DNA from: Actinomadura sp. KC345
Lineage (GTDB): Bacteria > Actinomycetota > Actinomycetes > Streptosporangiales > Streptosporangiaceae
Assembly (NCBI RefSeq): GCF_004348515.1
Contig: NZ_SMKH01000054.1
Coordinates: 1-33,460 of the forward strand
DNA: 33,460 nucleotides
Direction: 5' to 3'
In this document: positions 14,167-22,673 of the stretch, piece by piece
Numbering within the stretch: the first letter of the stretch is position 1
Layout: every line of letters starts with the position of its first letter
The notes under the pieces: model-generated
What the model was told of the DNA's origin: nothing
What the model saw: the letters and a program-made list of their open reading frames with translations, nothing else
Databases searched by the model: none
Made by a program: the position numbers and the translations under genes

Positions 14167-16956
14167 TCAGCCGTCGCCGCCGGTGTTGCTCTCGGCGCTG
14201 CCCACGCCGTTGGCGAAGACGTCGCTGACCTCGGCGTCCAGGCGGTAGCGGTGGATCGCCTGCTGGAGCGTCTCCGGCTTGACCTCGCCGTGCCGGGCGA
14301 GCCGGGTCAGGACCGCGAGGACGAGCGACGCGGCGTCCACGTGGAAGAACCGGCGGGCGGCGGCGCGGGTGTCGGAGAAGCCGAACCCGTCGGTGCCGAG
14401 CGAGGTGAAGTCCGTGTGCACCCACGGGGCGATCTGGTCGGGTACGGCACGGGCGAAGTCCGATACCGCGACGATCGGCCCGGCGACGTTGTCGAGCGTC
14501 CGGGAGACGTACGGGACGCGCTGCTCGGCGTCGGGGTTGAGCAGGTTCCACTCGTCGCACTCGCGGGCCTCGCGGGCCAGCTCGTTCCACGAGGTCGCCG
14601 ACCAGACGTCGGCGGCGACGCCCCAGTCCTCGGCGAGGAGCCGCTGCGCCTCCAGGGCCCACCGCCCGCCGACGCCGGACGCCAGGATCTGCGCCCGCGG
14701 GACCTCGCCGTTCCCTGGGGTGACCTCCGGTGCGCTCTTGTGCCGGTACAGGCCCTTGAGGATGCCGTCGACGTCCACGTCGTCGGGCTCGGCGGGCTGC
14801 TGGTACGGCTCGTTGTAGACGGTCAGGTAGTAGAAGACGTTCTCGCCCTGAGGGTGCTCGTCGGACGTGCCGTACATGCGTCGCAGCGCGTCCTTGACGA
14901 TGTGGGCCAGCTCGAACGCCCACGTCGGGTCGTAGTGCACGCAGGCGGGGTTCGACGCGGCGAGCAGGGGCGAGTGGCCGTCGGCGTGCTGGAGGCCCTC
15001 ACCGGTGAGGGTGGTGCGGCCCGCCGTGGCGCCGAGGAGGAACCCGCGGCCCATCTGGTCGGCGAGCGACCACATCTGATCGCCGGTCCGCTGGAACCCG
15101 AACATCGAGTAGAAGATGTACACCGGGATCATGTGCTCGCCGTGCGTGGCGTACGTGGTGCCCGCGGCGATCGCGGACGCCATCGACCCGGCCTCGCTGA
15201 TGCCCTCGTGCAGCATCTGGCCGCTCTCGGACTCCTTGTACGACAGCAGCAGCTTGCGGTCGACCGCGTCGTAGGTCTGCCCGTGCGGCGAGTAGATCTT
15301 GGACGTCGGGAACAGCGAGTCCATCCCGAACGTGCGGTACTCGTCCGGGGCGATCGGCACGAACCGGGCGCCGATGTTCTCGTCCTTGATCAGGTCCTTG
15401 AGCAGCCGGACGAACGCCATGGTCGTCGCGACGTTCTGCTTGCCGGAGCCCTTCTTCAGCTCGCTGTACACGGGGTCGCCGGGCAGCTTGAGCGGCTTGG
15501 CGCGCACGACCCGCTTCGGCAGGAATCCGCCGAGCGCGGCGCGGCGCTCGCGCATGTACTGGATCTCGTCGGAGTCCTCGCCCGGGTGGTAGTAGGGCGG
15601 GAGCGGCGCCTCCAGCGCCGAGTCCGGGATGTCGAGGTAGAGGCGGTCCCGGAACTCCTTGAGCTCGGCCTTGGTGAGCTTCTTCATCTGGTGGGTGGCG
15701 TTGCGGGCCTCGAAGTCGGAGCCGAGCGTCCAGCCCTTGATGGTGTGCGCGAGGATCACGGTCGGCTGCCCGACGTGCTCGCGGGCGGCCTTGAACGCCG
15801 CGTACACCTTGCGGTAGTCGTGCCCGCCGCGCGACAGCTTGCGCAGCTCGTCGTCCCCGAGGTGCTGGACGATCCTGCGCAGCCGCGGGTCGGCGCCGAA
15901 GAACTTCTCCCGGATGTACTCGCCGGACTCGACGGTGAACGTCTGGAACTGCCCGTCCGGGGTGGTGTTCATCTGGTTGACCAGCACGCCGTCGACGTCC
16001 TGCGCGAGCAGCGGGTCCCAGTCGCGGCCCCAGATGACCTTGATGACGTTCCAGCCGGCGCCGCGGAAGTAGGACTCCAGCTCCTGGATGATCTTGCCGT
16101 TGCCGCGGACCGGACCGTCCAGCTGCTGGAGGTTGCAGTTGATGACGAAGGTGAGGTTGTCGAGCTCCTCGCGGGCGGCGAGGCCGATCGCGCCGAGCGA
16201 CTCGGGCTCGGCCATCTCGCCGTCGCCGAGGAACGCCCACACGTGCGAGCGGGACGTGTCCTTGATCTTCCGGTTGTACAGGTAGCGGTTGAACCGGGCC
16301 TGGTACACGGAGTTGATCGCGGTGAGGCCCATGGACACCGTGGGGAACTCCCAGAAGTCCGGCATGAGCCTCGGGTGCGGGTAGGACGACAGCCCGCCGC
16401 CCGGGTGCGAGTGCTCCTGGCGGAAGCCGTCGAGCTTGTCTTCCGGGAGGCGTCCCTCAAGATAGGCGCGGGCGTAGATGCCAGGGGAGGCGTGCCCCTG
16501 GATGAAGACCTGGTCGCCGGACTCGCCGTGGTCCTTGCCGCGGAAGAAGTGGTTGAAGCCGACCTCGTACAGCGAGGCCGCGGAGGCGTAGGTGGCGATG
16601 TGCCCGCCGACGCCGATCTCGGGACGGTTAGCGCGCGACACCATGATCGCGGCGTTCCAGCGGATGTAGGCGCGGATGCGCCGCTCCACGTGCTCGTCGC
16701 CGGGGAACCAGGGCTCGGACTCCGGCGGGATCGTGTTGATGAAGTCGGTGCTGCGGAGGCTGGGCACACCGACCTGCAGCTCCCGGGCCCTCTCCAGGAG
16801 CCGGAGCATCACGTAGCGCGCCCGGCCGCGGCCTTCTGTCTTGATGACCGTGTCCAGCGACTCCAGCCACTCCCGGGTCTCGTCCGGGTTGATGTCCGGC
16901 AGCTGGCTCGGCAGGCCGTCGCTGATGATCGAAAAGCGTTGACGTCCGGAAGGCAC
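14167..16956 (-). CDS. aceE: Pyruvate dehydrogenase E1 component, homodimeric type
   Basis: This thiamine-diphosphate enzyme decarboxylates pyruvate and acetylates the lipoyl domain of E2, feeding acetyl-CoA into the citric acid cycle and fatty-acid synthesis. The 929-residue protein has the family's full length. Conserved blocks include [31 protein letters not shown], the ThDP motif [10 protein letters not shown] (244-253) ending in [12 protein letters not shown], and the C-terminal [15 protein letters not shown]. The GTG at 16956 is preferred: GAGGGGA lies five bases upstream and the protein then begins [20 protein letters not shown] as in relatives. An upstream start at 17019 lacks support. 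E2 and E3 genes are not in the window. In Streptomyces aceE also lies beside the DUF3052 and peroxiredoxin genes. Confidence 0.96.
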   Translation of the reverse strand: MPSGRQRFSIISDGLPSQLPDINPDETREWLESLDTVIKTEGRGRARYVMLRLLERARELQVGVPSLRSTDFINTIPPESEPWFPGDEHVERRIRAYIRWNAAIMVSRANRPEIGVGGHIATYASAASLYEVGFNHFFRGKDHGESGDQVFIQGHASPGIYARAYLEGRLPEDKLDGFRQEHSHPGGGLSSYPHPRLMPDFWEFPTVSMGLTAINSVYQARFNRYLYNRKIKDTSRSHVWAFLGDGEMAEPESLGAIGLAAREELDNLTFVINCNLQQLDGPVRGNGKIIQELESYFRGAGWNVIKVIWGRDWDPLLAQDVDGVLVNQMNTTPDGQFQTFTVESGEYIREKFFGADPRLRRIVQHLGDDELRKLSRGGHDYRKVYAAFKAAREHVGQPTVILAHTIKGWTLGSDFEARNATHQMKKLTKAELKEFRDRLYLDIPDSALEAPLPPYYHPGEDSDEIQYMRERRAALGGFLPKRVVRAKPLKLPGDPVYSELKKGSGKQNVATTMAFVRLLKDLIKDENIGARFVPIAPDEYRTFGMDSLFPTSKIYSPHGQTYDAVDRKLLLSYKESESGQMLHEGISEAGSMASAIAAGTTYATHGEHMIPVYIFYSMFGFQRTGDQMWSLADQMGRGFLLGATAGRTTLTGEGLQHADGHSPLLAASNPACVHYDPTWAFELAHIVKDALRRMYGTSDEHPQGENVFYYLTVYNEPYQQPAEPDDVDVDGILKGLYRHKSAPEVTPGNGEVPRAQILASGVGGRWALEAQRLLAEDWGVAADVWSATSWNELAREARECDEWNLLNPDAEQRVPYVSRTLDNVAGPIVAVSDFARAVPDQIAPWVHTDFTSLGTDGFGFSDTRAAARRFFHVDAASLVLAVLTRLARHGEVKPETLQQAIHRYRLDAEVSDVFANGVGSAESNTGGDG

Positions 16957-17109
16957 GGGGTCCCCTCTGTCCTTACGTCTTTGCGGGTGAGACCGGGTTC
17001 CCGCCGCGCGGGTGGCCACCGGTCCCCGGCAGACTGTTGTCGCTCGTCTCGAGATCCATCGTCGCCGTTTATGACGGCTAACGCATCTCTACCAACCGGT
17101 AACCATTCT

Positions 17110-17125
17110 CCCCGGTCAACCGGGG
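17110..17125. promoter_or_regulatory. Palindrome between aceE and the DUF1918 gene
   Basis: CCCCGGT-ca-ACCGGGG is a perfect 7-bp dyad in the roughly 215-base region between the divergent aceE and DUF1918 starts, next to a related AACCGGT at 17094-17100. It may be an operator for aceE. No regulator is encoded beside it. Confidence 0.45.
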
Positions 17126-17171
17126 TACGCACCCTGGGAGAGCCGATTTTCCCGACGAGATCGGAGGAGCC

Positions 17172-17369
17172 ATGAACGGGCGTGTCGGAGACCGGCTGCT
17201 TGTCCACGGCAACATCGTGGGGCAGGCCGACCGGCAGGGCGAGATCATCGAGGTCCGGGGCCGGGACGGCGGCCCGCCGTTCCTGGTCCGGTTCGACGAC
17301 GGCCACGAGACCCTCGTCTACCCGGGGCCGGACGCGGTCGTCGAGCCCAAGGGGCAGCTGTCCCGTTAG
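17172..17369 (+). CDS. DUF1918 domain protein
   Basis: This 65-residue protein starts at ATG 17172 with GGAGGAG five bases upstream. It begins MNGRVGDRLLVHGNIVGQAD and contains GEIIEVRGRDGGPPFLVRF and DGHETLVYPGPDAVV, the typical pattern of actinobacterial DUF1918, a small beta-barrel (SH3-like) domain. It is cytoplasmic, with no membrane segment. The function of the family is unknown. It is divergent from aceE and 93 bases upstream of the YjbQ gene. Confidence 0.9.
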   Translation: MNGRVGDRLLVHGNIVGQADRQGEIIEVRGRDGGPPFLVRFDDGHETLVYPGPDAVVEPKGQLSR

Positions 17370-17462
17370 CGGGCCGGGCACCGCACCGGCCGGGGGGTCC
17401 GTGCCGGTCCCGGACCAGGAGATCCATGCGGTCCGGGAGGCGTCCTGTGCCGCGGATCGGGT

Positions 17463-17882
17463 ATGCACGGGCTCATGGAGAGCACCGTGGTCCGGGTGGC
17501 GACCGGCACACGCGACGCCGTGCACGACATCACGGCCGAATGCGAGAGGTTCGCCGCGTCGGCGGGCGGCGACGGGCTGCTGCACGTCTTCGTCCCGCAC
17601 GCCACCGCCGGCGTGGCGATCATCGAACTGGGGGCCGGCAGCGACGACGATCTGCTGGCGGCCCTCGGCGACCTGCTGCCTGCGGACGACCGCTGGCGGC
17701 ACGTGCACGGCTCGCCGGGGCACGGGCGGTCGCACGTGATGCCCGCGCTCGTCCCGCCGTTCGCGACCCTTCCGGTCGTCGGCGGGCGGCTCGCACTGGG
17801 GACGTGGCAGTCCGTGGCGCTGGTCGACCTCAACGTGGACAACCCCGACCGCCAGGTCCGGCTGTCGTTCCTTGAAGGATGA
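17463..17882 (+). CDS. YjbQ/UPF0047 family protein
   Basis: This 139-residue protein matches the YjbQ family. E. coli YjbQ has weak thiamine-phosphate synthase activity, so databases often name members secondary thiamine-phosphate synthase; the true role is unsettled. Key blocks are LLHVFVPHATAGVAIIELG (about 39-57), a glycine-histidine loop GSPGHGRSHVMPALV (82-96) with clustered His residues, and LALGTWQSVALVDLNVDNPD near the C-terminus. An in-frame ATG at 17475 (MESTVVRVATG) is equally possible, since neither start has a strong ribosome site. Confidence 0.88.
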   Translation: MHGLMESTVVRVATGTRDAVHDITAECERFAASAGGDGLLHVFVPHATAGVAIIELGAGSDDDLLAALGDLLPADDRWRHVHGSPGHGRSHVMPALVPPFATLPVVGGRLALGTWQSVALVDLNVDNPDRQVRLSFLEG

Positions 17883-18142
17883 GCGAGGCGAGCCGGTGGG
17901 TTCGCTCCCCACGAGGCGCAAGGATGACGGCGGGCTGTCACGCTCGGTGGAGATCTTGTCACGCCGATCCCCGTATTCGGGTCAATGAGGCCACCAAAAG
18001 CCGGGAAGACACTTGCGCTAGGGGCCCTCACTTGTGTGAACTGTCCCGCAAACAACGCACAGGTGCGGGACGAGCACCCGTCCAGGGGGCGAAATGAGAA
18101 GTGCACGGCACCGTGCGGACTGACGACAATGGGAGGACTTTC

Positions 18143-18571
18143 GTGAGCGCGACCGCGGGTCAGGCGCAGTCTGAGCGCAGCCTGGCCGAACGGCTCGGCC
18201 TCAAGGCGGGCCAGGTGGTGCAGGAGATCGGCTACGACGACGACGTCGACGAGGAGCTCCGCGCATCCGTCGAGGCCGTCACGGAGAACGAGCTCGTCGA
18301 CGAGGACTACGAGGACGTGGTCGACGTCGTGCTGCTGTGGTGGCGCGAGGAGGACGGCGACCTGTTCGAGGGCCTGACCGACGCGATGATCCCGCTCACC
18401 GGCGGCGGCAACATCTGGCTGCTGACGCCGAAGGCGGGCCGGGACGGGCATGTGGAGCCGAGCGACATCGGCGAGGCCGCGCAGACGGCCGGCCTGTCGC
18501 AGACCAGCAGCGTCAGCGCCGCCAAGGAGTGGTCGGGGACGCGGCTGGTCGCGCCCAAGGTCCGCAAGTAG
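18143..18571 (+). CDS. DUF3052 family protein
   Basis: This acidic 142-residue protein starts at GTG 18143 behind GGGAGGA; an upstream in-frame start at 18101 has no ribosome site. It begins VSATAGQAQSERSLAERLGL and contains QVVQEIGYDDDVDEELR, VVDVVLLWWREEDGDLFEGL and IWLLTPKAGRDGHVEPSDI, the actinobacterial DUF3052 pattern. It is soluble and its function is unknown. Position between aceE and the peroxiredoxin gene is the same as in Streptomyces (SCO2370, from memory). A terminator hairpin separates it from the peroxiredoxin gene. Confidence 0.9.
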   Translation: MSATAGQAQSERSLAERLGLKAGQVVQEIGYDDDVDEELRASVEAVTENELVDEDYEDVVDVVLLWWREEDGDLFEGLTDAMIPLTGGGNIWLLTPKAGRDGHVEPSDIGEAAQTAGLSQTSSVSAAKEWSGTRLVAPKVRK

Positions 18572-18613
18572 CCCCGGCGCCCGACCGCGGGCCGTGCGGG
18601 GTGGCAGACTGGC

Positions 18614-18641
18614 CCCGTCCCCCACGTCCGTGGGGGACGGG
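18614..18641 (+). terminator. Terminator between DUF3052 and peroxiredoxin genes
   Basis: A perfect 12-bp stem (18614-18625 with 18630-18641) with the 4-base loop GTCC lies 42 bases after the DUF3052 stop and the same distance before the peroxiredoxin TTG. It suggests the peroxiredoxin gene needs its own promoter or receives only read-through. Confidence 0.75.
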
Positions 18642-18683
18642 CCATGACCCCGCCCGGAGCGGGGCTGAATCGCGGGAGAGGCT

Positions 18684-19142
18684 TTGGCGGTAGAGGTAGG
18701 CGACGGCGCACCGGACTTCGAGCTGAAGGACCAGCACGGCACACCGGTGAAGCTGTCGGACTTCCGCGGCGAGAAGAACGTCGTCCTGGTGTTCTACCCG
18801 CTGGCGTTCAGCGGCGTCTGCACCGGGGAGCTGTGCCAGATCCGGGACGAACTGCCCACGCTGGGCGGCGATGACGTGCAGGTTCTGGCGGTCTCGGTCG
18901 ACTCGATGTTCGCGCTGCGCGCCTGGGCCGAGCAGGAGAAGTACACGTTCCCCCTGCTGGCGGACTTCTGGCCGCACGGCGGGACGGCACAGCGCTACGG
19001 CGTGTTCGATGAGGGCAAGGGGGTCGCCGTGCGCGGAACCTTCGTCATCGACACCGAGGGCGTGGTCCGCTGGAAGGTCGTCAACGCGATCCCGGACGCA
19101 CGCGACATCGACGAGTACCGCAAGGCGCTCGCCGGGCTCTGA
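18684..19142 (+). CDS. Peroxiredoxin, AhpC/TSA (AhpE-like)
   Basis: This 152-residue thiol peroxidase reduces hydrogen peroxide and organic peroxides. The start is a TTG at 18684 preceded by GGGAGAGG. The active site [13 protein letters not shown] gives peroxidatic Cys46 in the PxxxSxxC motif. A second Cys at 51, five residues later, could be the resolving residue. The conserved Arg in [13 protein letters not shown] is present. The size and absence of a long C-terminal arm suit AhpE or BCP-like atypical enzymes; the reductant (mycoredoxin or thioredoxin) cannot be told. It is followed by a terminator-like palindrome. Confidence 0.93.
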   Translation: MAVEVGDGAPDFELKDQHGTPVKLSDFRGEKNVVLVFYPLAFSGVCTGELCQIRDELPTLGGDDVQVLAVSVDSMFALRAWAEQEKYTFPLLADFWPHGGTAQRYGVFDEGKGVAVRGTFVIDTEGVVRWKVVNAIPDARDIDEYRKALAGL

Positions 19143-19152
19143 GCGAACCGGA

Positions 19153-19180
19153 CCGGTTCCGGCCACGTGGCCGGAACCGG
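19153..19180 (+). terminator. 28-bp perfect palindrome after the peroxiredoxin gene
   Basis: Two 14-base arms (19153-19166 and 19167-19180) are exact inverse copies with no spacer, starting 11 bases after the peroxiredoxin stop. In RNA it would form a long GC-rich hairpin, so it is most likely a terminator. It also lies 23 bases upstream of the zinc-ribbon gene. Confidence 0.75.
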
Positions 19181-19203
19181 CCCCCGCACCGTGTGGAGGT
19201 GTG

Positions 19204-19554
19204 ATGCCCTGCTTCCGCTGCGGGGCGCGGCAGACCGACCCTGTCCGGGGCGCGAGCCCGTGGAGGCGCGGGGTCCGGGCGGACCGCCAGGTACTGATCT
19301 GCCCCGGCTGCCAGACCGCTCACGACTGGGCCGACGATCTCGACCGCTGCTCGGGCTGCGGCGCGGCCGCGCTGGTGTGCCGGCTCGGCGAGGTCGAGTG
19401 CCGCGACTGCGGCCACACCCGCGAGGCCGCCCCCGGCGACCTGGTGCATTCCGGCGCCGCGCAGGCGGCCTCCTCCGACTCCTCCGAGGGTGACCTCTCC
19501 GAGGAGGTCGCCGCGGCCCTCAGCCGCGTCCTGAAGCGGGGCCCCGCGGGCTGA
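19204..19554 (+). CDS. Small zinc-ribbon protein with four Cys pairs
   Basis: This 116-residue protein starts at ATG 19204, four bases after GGAGG. It contains four CxxC pairs: CFRC (3-6), CPGC near 39, CSGC near 54 and CRDC near 72. This layout would build two zinc ribbons. The C-terminal 35 residues are Ser/Glu-rich and acidic, ending in a short amphipathic stretch (EEVAAALSRVLKRGPAG). No signal peptide or membrane helix. I do not recognise a named family. It could be a nucleic-acid or protein adaptor, or a redox-sensitive zinc switch, given the peroxiredoxin gene upstream; both are guesses. Confidence 0.75.
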   Translation: MPCFRCGARQTDPVRGASPWRRGVRADRQVLICPGCQTAHDWADDLDRCSGCGAAALVCRLGEVECRDCGHTREAAPGDLVHSGAAQAASSDSSEGDLSEEVAAALSRVLKRGPAG

Positions 19555-19644
19555 TCGCGCGGCGGTGCGCCCCGGCGGGCGGCGGCCGTGCGCAGGGCTT
19601 TCCGATACTTGACGTGGTGATTCGCGCCCTGCCACGCTGCGCGG

Positions 19645-20703
19645 ATGCCGATCGTGCTGATGCGCCTGGTCACCCGGATCACCGGGCGGTCCTGGCGTGT
19701 CCCCGCGCTGGTGCTCCTCGCGGCCTTCCTGACGGGCTGGCTGCTGATCGCGGTGTTCGAGGAGCCCGGTGCCGAGATCAAGAGGCCGGACGAGTACATC
19801 TGGTACTTCCTCGTCAGCGGCACGACCACCGGGTACGGCGACCTGAGCCCGGCGACGACCGGCGGGCGGATCGGCGGCGTGCTCATCATCGTGGCCGGGC
19901 TCACCGCCGGGCTCGTGATGTTCGCCGAGCTCACGCTCTGGATGGGAAAGGGACGGGCGATGAGGGCCAACGGCCAGGCGCAGCTGCACAAGCGCCGGCA
20001 CATCGTGATGGTCGGCTACCACCGTGACGGGCTGCGGACCATCATCGGCCAGCTCCGCGCGGACGTGGAGTTCGCGAAGACGGACGTCGTCGCGATCTTC
20101 TGGCCGGATGAGCTGACGGGCGAGAACCCCGACCCCGACCTGTACGACGTGGTCGCGTTCGACGGGACCGCCTACGAGCGGGCGTGCCTGGAGGCCGCCC
20201 GCGCCGTCGTCGTGATCGGCCACAACGACGACGAGACCGTCCGGGTCATGCTGGGGGTGGAGGCGTACCTGCGCAAGAAGGGCGATCCGCCCGTCCATCT
20301 GCTGGCCGGGGTGCACGAGGGGAACCGCCGCGCGGAGATCACCGAGGCGCTGGCGCTGATCGGCTCCGACATCGAGCCGGTCGACATCGACGATTCCGCC
20401 GTGGTCGCGGCGGCGATCCGCAACCCCGGCATCGCCGCGATCTACCACAATCTCGCCAGCACCCTGGACACCGACGGCGCCCTCTACCGCGTGGACATCC
20501 CGGACGACGCCGGCGCGTGGTCCCGGATGGACGTCGCGATCTTCCTCCTGCGCCGCGGCGGGACCCTCCTGGCCGTCGGCGACTCGCATCGGCCGGACGC
20601 GGGCTTCCGCCTCACCGCGAGCCCGGACGAGATGATCCGGGGCGGCCAGTCGCTCGCCGTGGTCGCAGCCGACCGTCCCGAGATCCCCTGGCACGAACTG
20701 TGA
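19645..20703 (+). CDS. Potassium channel with RCK/TrkA-N domain
   Basis: This 352-residue protein looks like a two-helix K+ channel subunit with a cytoplasmic ligand-gating domain. TM1 is about residues 19-38. The pore helix and selectivity filter TTTGYGD are at 60-66 and TM2 is about 75-95. From about 117 a Rossmann-like RCK domain follows (HIVMVGYHRDGLRTIIGQL), with ARAVVVIGHNDDETVRVML and a second half including GSDIEPVDIDDSAVVAAAI. The usual GxGxxG is replaced by GYHRDG, so nucleotide binding may differ from TrkA. The C-terminal part resembles a ligand-binding extension. The ATG at 19645 has no clear ribosome site; Met6 is an alternative. Confidence 0.9.
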   Translation: MPIVLMRLVTRITGRSWRVPALVLLAAFLTGWLLIAVFEEPGAEIKRPDEYIWYFLVSGTTTGYGDLSPATTGGRIGGVLIIVAGLTAGLVMFAELTLWMGKGRAMRANGQAQLHKRRHIVMVGYHRDGLRTIIGQLRADVEFAKTDVVAIFWPDELTGENPDPDLYDVVAFDGTAYERACLEAARAVVVIGHNDDETVRVMLGVEAYLRKKGDPPVHLLAGVHEGNRRAEITEALALIGSDIEPVDIDDSAVVAAAIRNPGIAAIYHNLASTLDTDGALYRVDIPDDAGAWSRMDVAIFLLRRGGTLLAVGDSHRPDAGFRLTASPDEMIRGGQSLAVVAADRPEIPWHEL

Positions 20704-20724
20704 GCGGCCGAGTCGGGTAGATGG

Positions 20725-20764
20725 CCGGGAGGGCGCCCTCGCGCCCGCTGGGGCGCCCTCCCGG
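20725..20764 (+). terminator. Terminator after the channel gene
   Basis: A perfect 13-bp stem (20725-20737 with 20752-20764) with a 14-base loop lies 21 bases after the channel stop, in the gap to the converging phosphoribulokinase gene. Confidence 0.8.
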
Positions 20765-20814
20765 TTGCCGCGTGCGCGCGGCCCGGAGCCACAGGTCCAC
20801 GAGCCCCGGGGCCT

Positions 20815-20832
20815 CCCCGCGCACCCGCGGGG
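20815..20832 (-). terminator. Terminator of the phosphoribulokinase gene
   Basis: CCCCGCG-cacc-CGCGGGG forms a perfect 7-bp stem with a 4-base loop immediately beyond the stop codon of the leftward kinase gene. Confidence 0.6.
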
Positions 20833-21819
20833 TCAAGCGGCTTGGCGGTGGTCGGCGTCCAGCAGGTGGTAGAGCAGGAGGAGCTGGGTGATGGCCAGCG
20901 GGTCGCTGGTGCCGGTGTCGCCGAGGCGGCCGAGGACGCCGGGGTCGGGGAGGGCCGTGCCGGCGCGGGGGCCGAGGCGTTCCAGGATGGCCTTCTTGAC
21001 GACCTGCGACTCCTCGGGGGAGACGTATCCGTGGACGTGCAGGGCGTCGACGGGGCGGCCGTCGGTGTCGCGGTGCAGGCGCAGGTGCATGGCCGTCTCG
21101 GTGCTGCCGAGGCCCGTGTCGCCGGGCCCGCCGTCCAGGACGCCGGCCAGGTCGGGGTGGTCGATCGTCGGGCGCAGCAGCAGCTCGGCGGACAGCGGCG
21201 TGCCGGGCGGGTCGAGCCGGCCGGCGACGGGCGCGAAGCGGACGACGATGTCGGCGTGCTTGCGCTGGGGGCGGATGTAGGCGGCGCTCTCGGGTTCGCG
21301 GCGCTCCAGTTCCGCCATGACCTGCTCGGGGGTGTAACCGCGCTTGTCGCAGTCGCGGCGGACCTTCCACGAGTGCCGCAGCGGTTCCGGCGGGTCGAGG
21401 TAGACGGTGATGTCGAAGCAGGCCCGGGCCAGCCGGGTGTGCAGGGGGAGCAGGCCCTCGACGATCACGAAGTCCCGGGGCTCGACCAGTTCGGGGCGGA
21501 CGAGCCGGCCGGTGGAGTGGTCGTAGACCGGTTTCAGGATCGGTTCGCCCATCGACAGCAGCTGCAGGTGCTGCTCCATGATGTCGATGTGGTTGCAGTC
21601 GGGGTGCAGGGCCGTGAACGGCTTTCCGGCCCGTTCGGCGCGGTCGTAGCGGTGGTAGTCGTCCACGCAGACCGCCGTCATCCGGTCGGCCCCCAGGCAC
21701 CGTACGAGCCCCCTGGTGAGCGTTGTCTTGCCCGCCGCGCTGTCCCCCGCGATGGCGAGCATGACGGGGCGGCGGCCCGGCCCGCGCGCCCGGAGCATAT
21801 GCACGATCCGATGGGGCAC
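20833..21819 (-). CDS. prk: Phosphoribulokinase
   Basis: This enzyme phosphorylates ribulose 5-phosphate to the RuBisCO substrate ribulose 1,5-bisphosphate. The 328-residue protein has a Walker A GDSAAGKTT (25-33), VCVDDYHRYDR (50-60), LHPDCNHIDIMEQHL, KPVYDHSTG, VIVEGLLPLH, WKVRRDCDKRG and RPQRKHADIVVRF. These blocks resemble the plant and cyanobacterial class II enzyme more than the proteobacterial class I CbbP. The first regulatory Cys of plant enzymes, within Walker A, is Ala29 here, while Cys51 corresponds to the second. GTG start with GGAGGAG six bases upstream. It lies 4.5 kb from cbbLSX on the other strand. A uridine-kinase-family enzyme is the main alternative; RuBisCO nearby favours phosphoribulokinase. 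Confidence 0.87.
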   Translation of the reverse strand: MPHRIVHMLRARGPGRRPVMLAIAGDSAAGKTTLTRGLVRCLGADRMTAVCVDDYHRYDRAERAGKPFTALHPDCNHIDIMEQHLQLLSMGEPILKPVYDHSTGRLVRPELVEPRDFVIVEGLLPLHTRLARACFDITVYLDPPEPLRHSWKVRRDCDKRGYTPEQVMAELERREPESAAYIRPQRKHADIVVRFAPVAGRLDPPGTPLSAELLLRPTIDHPDLAGVLDGGPGDTGLGSTETAMHLRLHRDTDGRPVDALHVHGYVSPEESQVVKKAILERLGPRAGTALPDPGVLGRLGDTGTSDPLAITQLLLLYHLLDADHRQAA

Positions 21820-21979
21820 CTTCTGCTCCTCCGTCCTGCGGAATTCAGTTTTCGCCTAGGAGAGTAGGGCGTCCCGGCGGGCGGCTCGTCCCCCAATCAG
21901 GGGAGGAGGGGGGTGAAAAGCCGGAGGCGCCCTCCACGCCTGCCCTCGCACCTGCGCCCACATCCGCCGGACCATTGGC

Positions 21980-21993
21980 CTACTGGTGAGTAG
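21980..21993. promoter_or_regulatory. Small inverted repeat upstream of the response regulator
   Basis: CTACT-ggtg-AGTAG lies 23 bases before the ATG at 22017 in the 197-base gap shared with the divergent phosphoribulokinase gene. A further AGTAG occurs at 21863-21867, near the kinase start. It is a candidate binding site for the adjacent regulator. The gap also holds a G-rich purine tract at 21900-21914. Confidence 0.35.
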
Positions 21994-22016
21994 CTTCCGG
22001 TTGTTATCGTGCCGGA

Positions 22017-22673
22017 ATGGGTGTCCCCGTACGTGTCGTCCTGGTCGACGACCACGAGATGATCCTCGCCGGACTGCAGGCGATGCTGGCCGGGTTCTCC
22101 GGGCGCGTGCGCGTCGTGGGGCAGGCGGGGACGGGAGACGAGGCGGCCCGGCTGGTGACCACGCTGCGCCCGGACGTCGTCCTGCTGGACGTGCGGCTCG
22201 GCCCGGAGAGCGGACTCGACCTGTGCCGCGTGCTCACCGGGCGGGTTCCGGAGGCGCGGGTGGTGTTCCTGTCGGTGTACGACGACGAGCAGTACGTCTT
22301 CGAGGCGCTGCGCGCCGGCGCGGGCGGGTACCTGCTCAAGCGCGTGGACGGCCCGGAGCTCGTCCGGCGCCTGGAGGAGGTCGCGCAGGGCGAGACCGTC
22401 GTGGACCCGACGCTGGCGGGCCGGATGGCCGTCACCGCCGCCAGGCTCACCCGCGGCGAGTTCTGGCCGGGCGCCAACCGCGGGCTCACGCAGCGCGAGA
22501 GCGAGGTGCTGTCGCTGCTGGTGAGCGGCCTGTCCAACAAGGCGATCGCGGCGCGGCTCGTCCTCAGCGAGGAGACTGTCAAGAGCCACCTGCGCGCGCT
22601 CTACCGCAAGCTCGAGGTGACCGACCGGTCGGCCGCGATCGCGGTCGCGCTGCGCGAGGGGCTGTTCCGGTGA
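22017..22673 (+). CDS. NarL/LuxR-family response regulator
   Basis: This 218-residue regulator begins MGVPVRVVLVDDHEMILAGL. The receiver domain has Asp11-Asp12, phosphoacceptor Asp58 in VVLLDVRLG, Ser in VFLSVYDDEQ, and Lys in GGYLLKRVDG. The LuxR-type helix-turn-helix contains LTQRESEVLSLLVSGLSNKA and EETVKSHLRALYRKLEV. The next gene, a GAF histidine kinase, overlaps its stop by four bases (GTGA), so the regulator is translated first. It is divergent from phosphoribulokinase, sharing a 197-base promoter region, which makes control of carbon fixation possible but unproven. Confidence 0.93.
   Translation: MGVPVRVVLVDDHEMILAGLQAMLAGFSGRVRVVGQAGTGDEAARLVTTLRPDVVLLDVRLGPESGLDLCRVLTGRVPEARVVFLSVYDDEQYVFEALRAGAGGYLLKRVDGPELVRRLEEVAQGETVVDPTLAGRMAVTAARLTRGEFWPGANRGLTQRESEVLSLLVSGLSNKAIAARLVLSEETVKSHLRALYRKLEVTDRSAAIAVALREGLFR

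Noticed and set aside
14251..17175. A very long open frame (over 900 codons) on the plus strand opposite aceE
   Set aside because: It is a GC-rich antisense shadow: its composition is dominated by Arg, Gly, Val and Leu with no domain blocks, while aceE on the other strand is unmistakable.
19081..20694. Long minus-strand open frame opposite the zinc-ribbon and channel genes
   Set aside because: It is antisense to two well-supported genes, has no ribosome site, and contains no recognisable motif.
20833..21819. Reading the kinase as uridine kinase
   Set aside because: The family is related, but the VDDYH, KPVYDHSTG and RPQRKHADIV blocks and nearby RuBisCO fit phosphoribulokinase better. Not fully excluded.
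21890..21914. CCCC-aatca-GGGG dyad followed by a G-rich tract, considered as terminator or G-quadruplex
   Set aside because: The stem is only four pairs, and the tract lacks four separated G-runs of equal length; reported only as part of the intergenic region.
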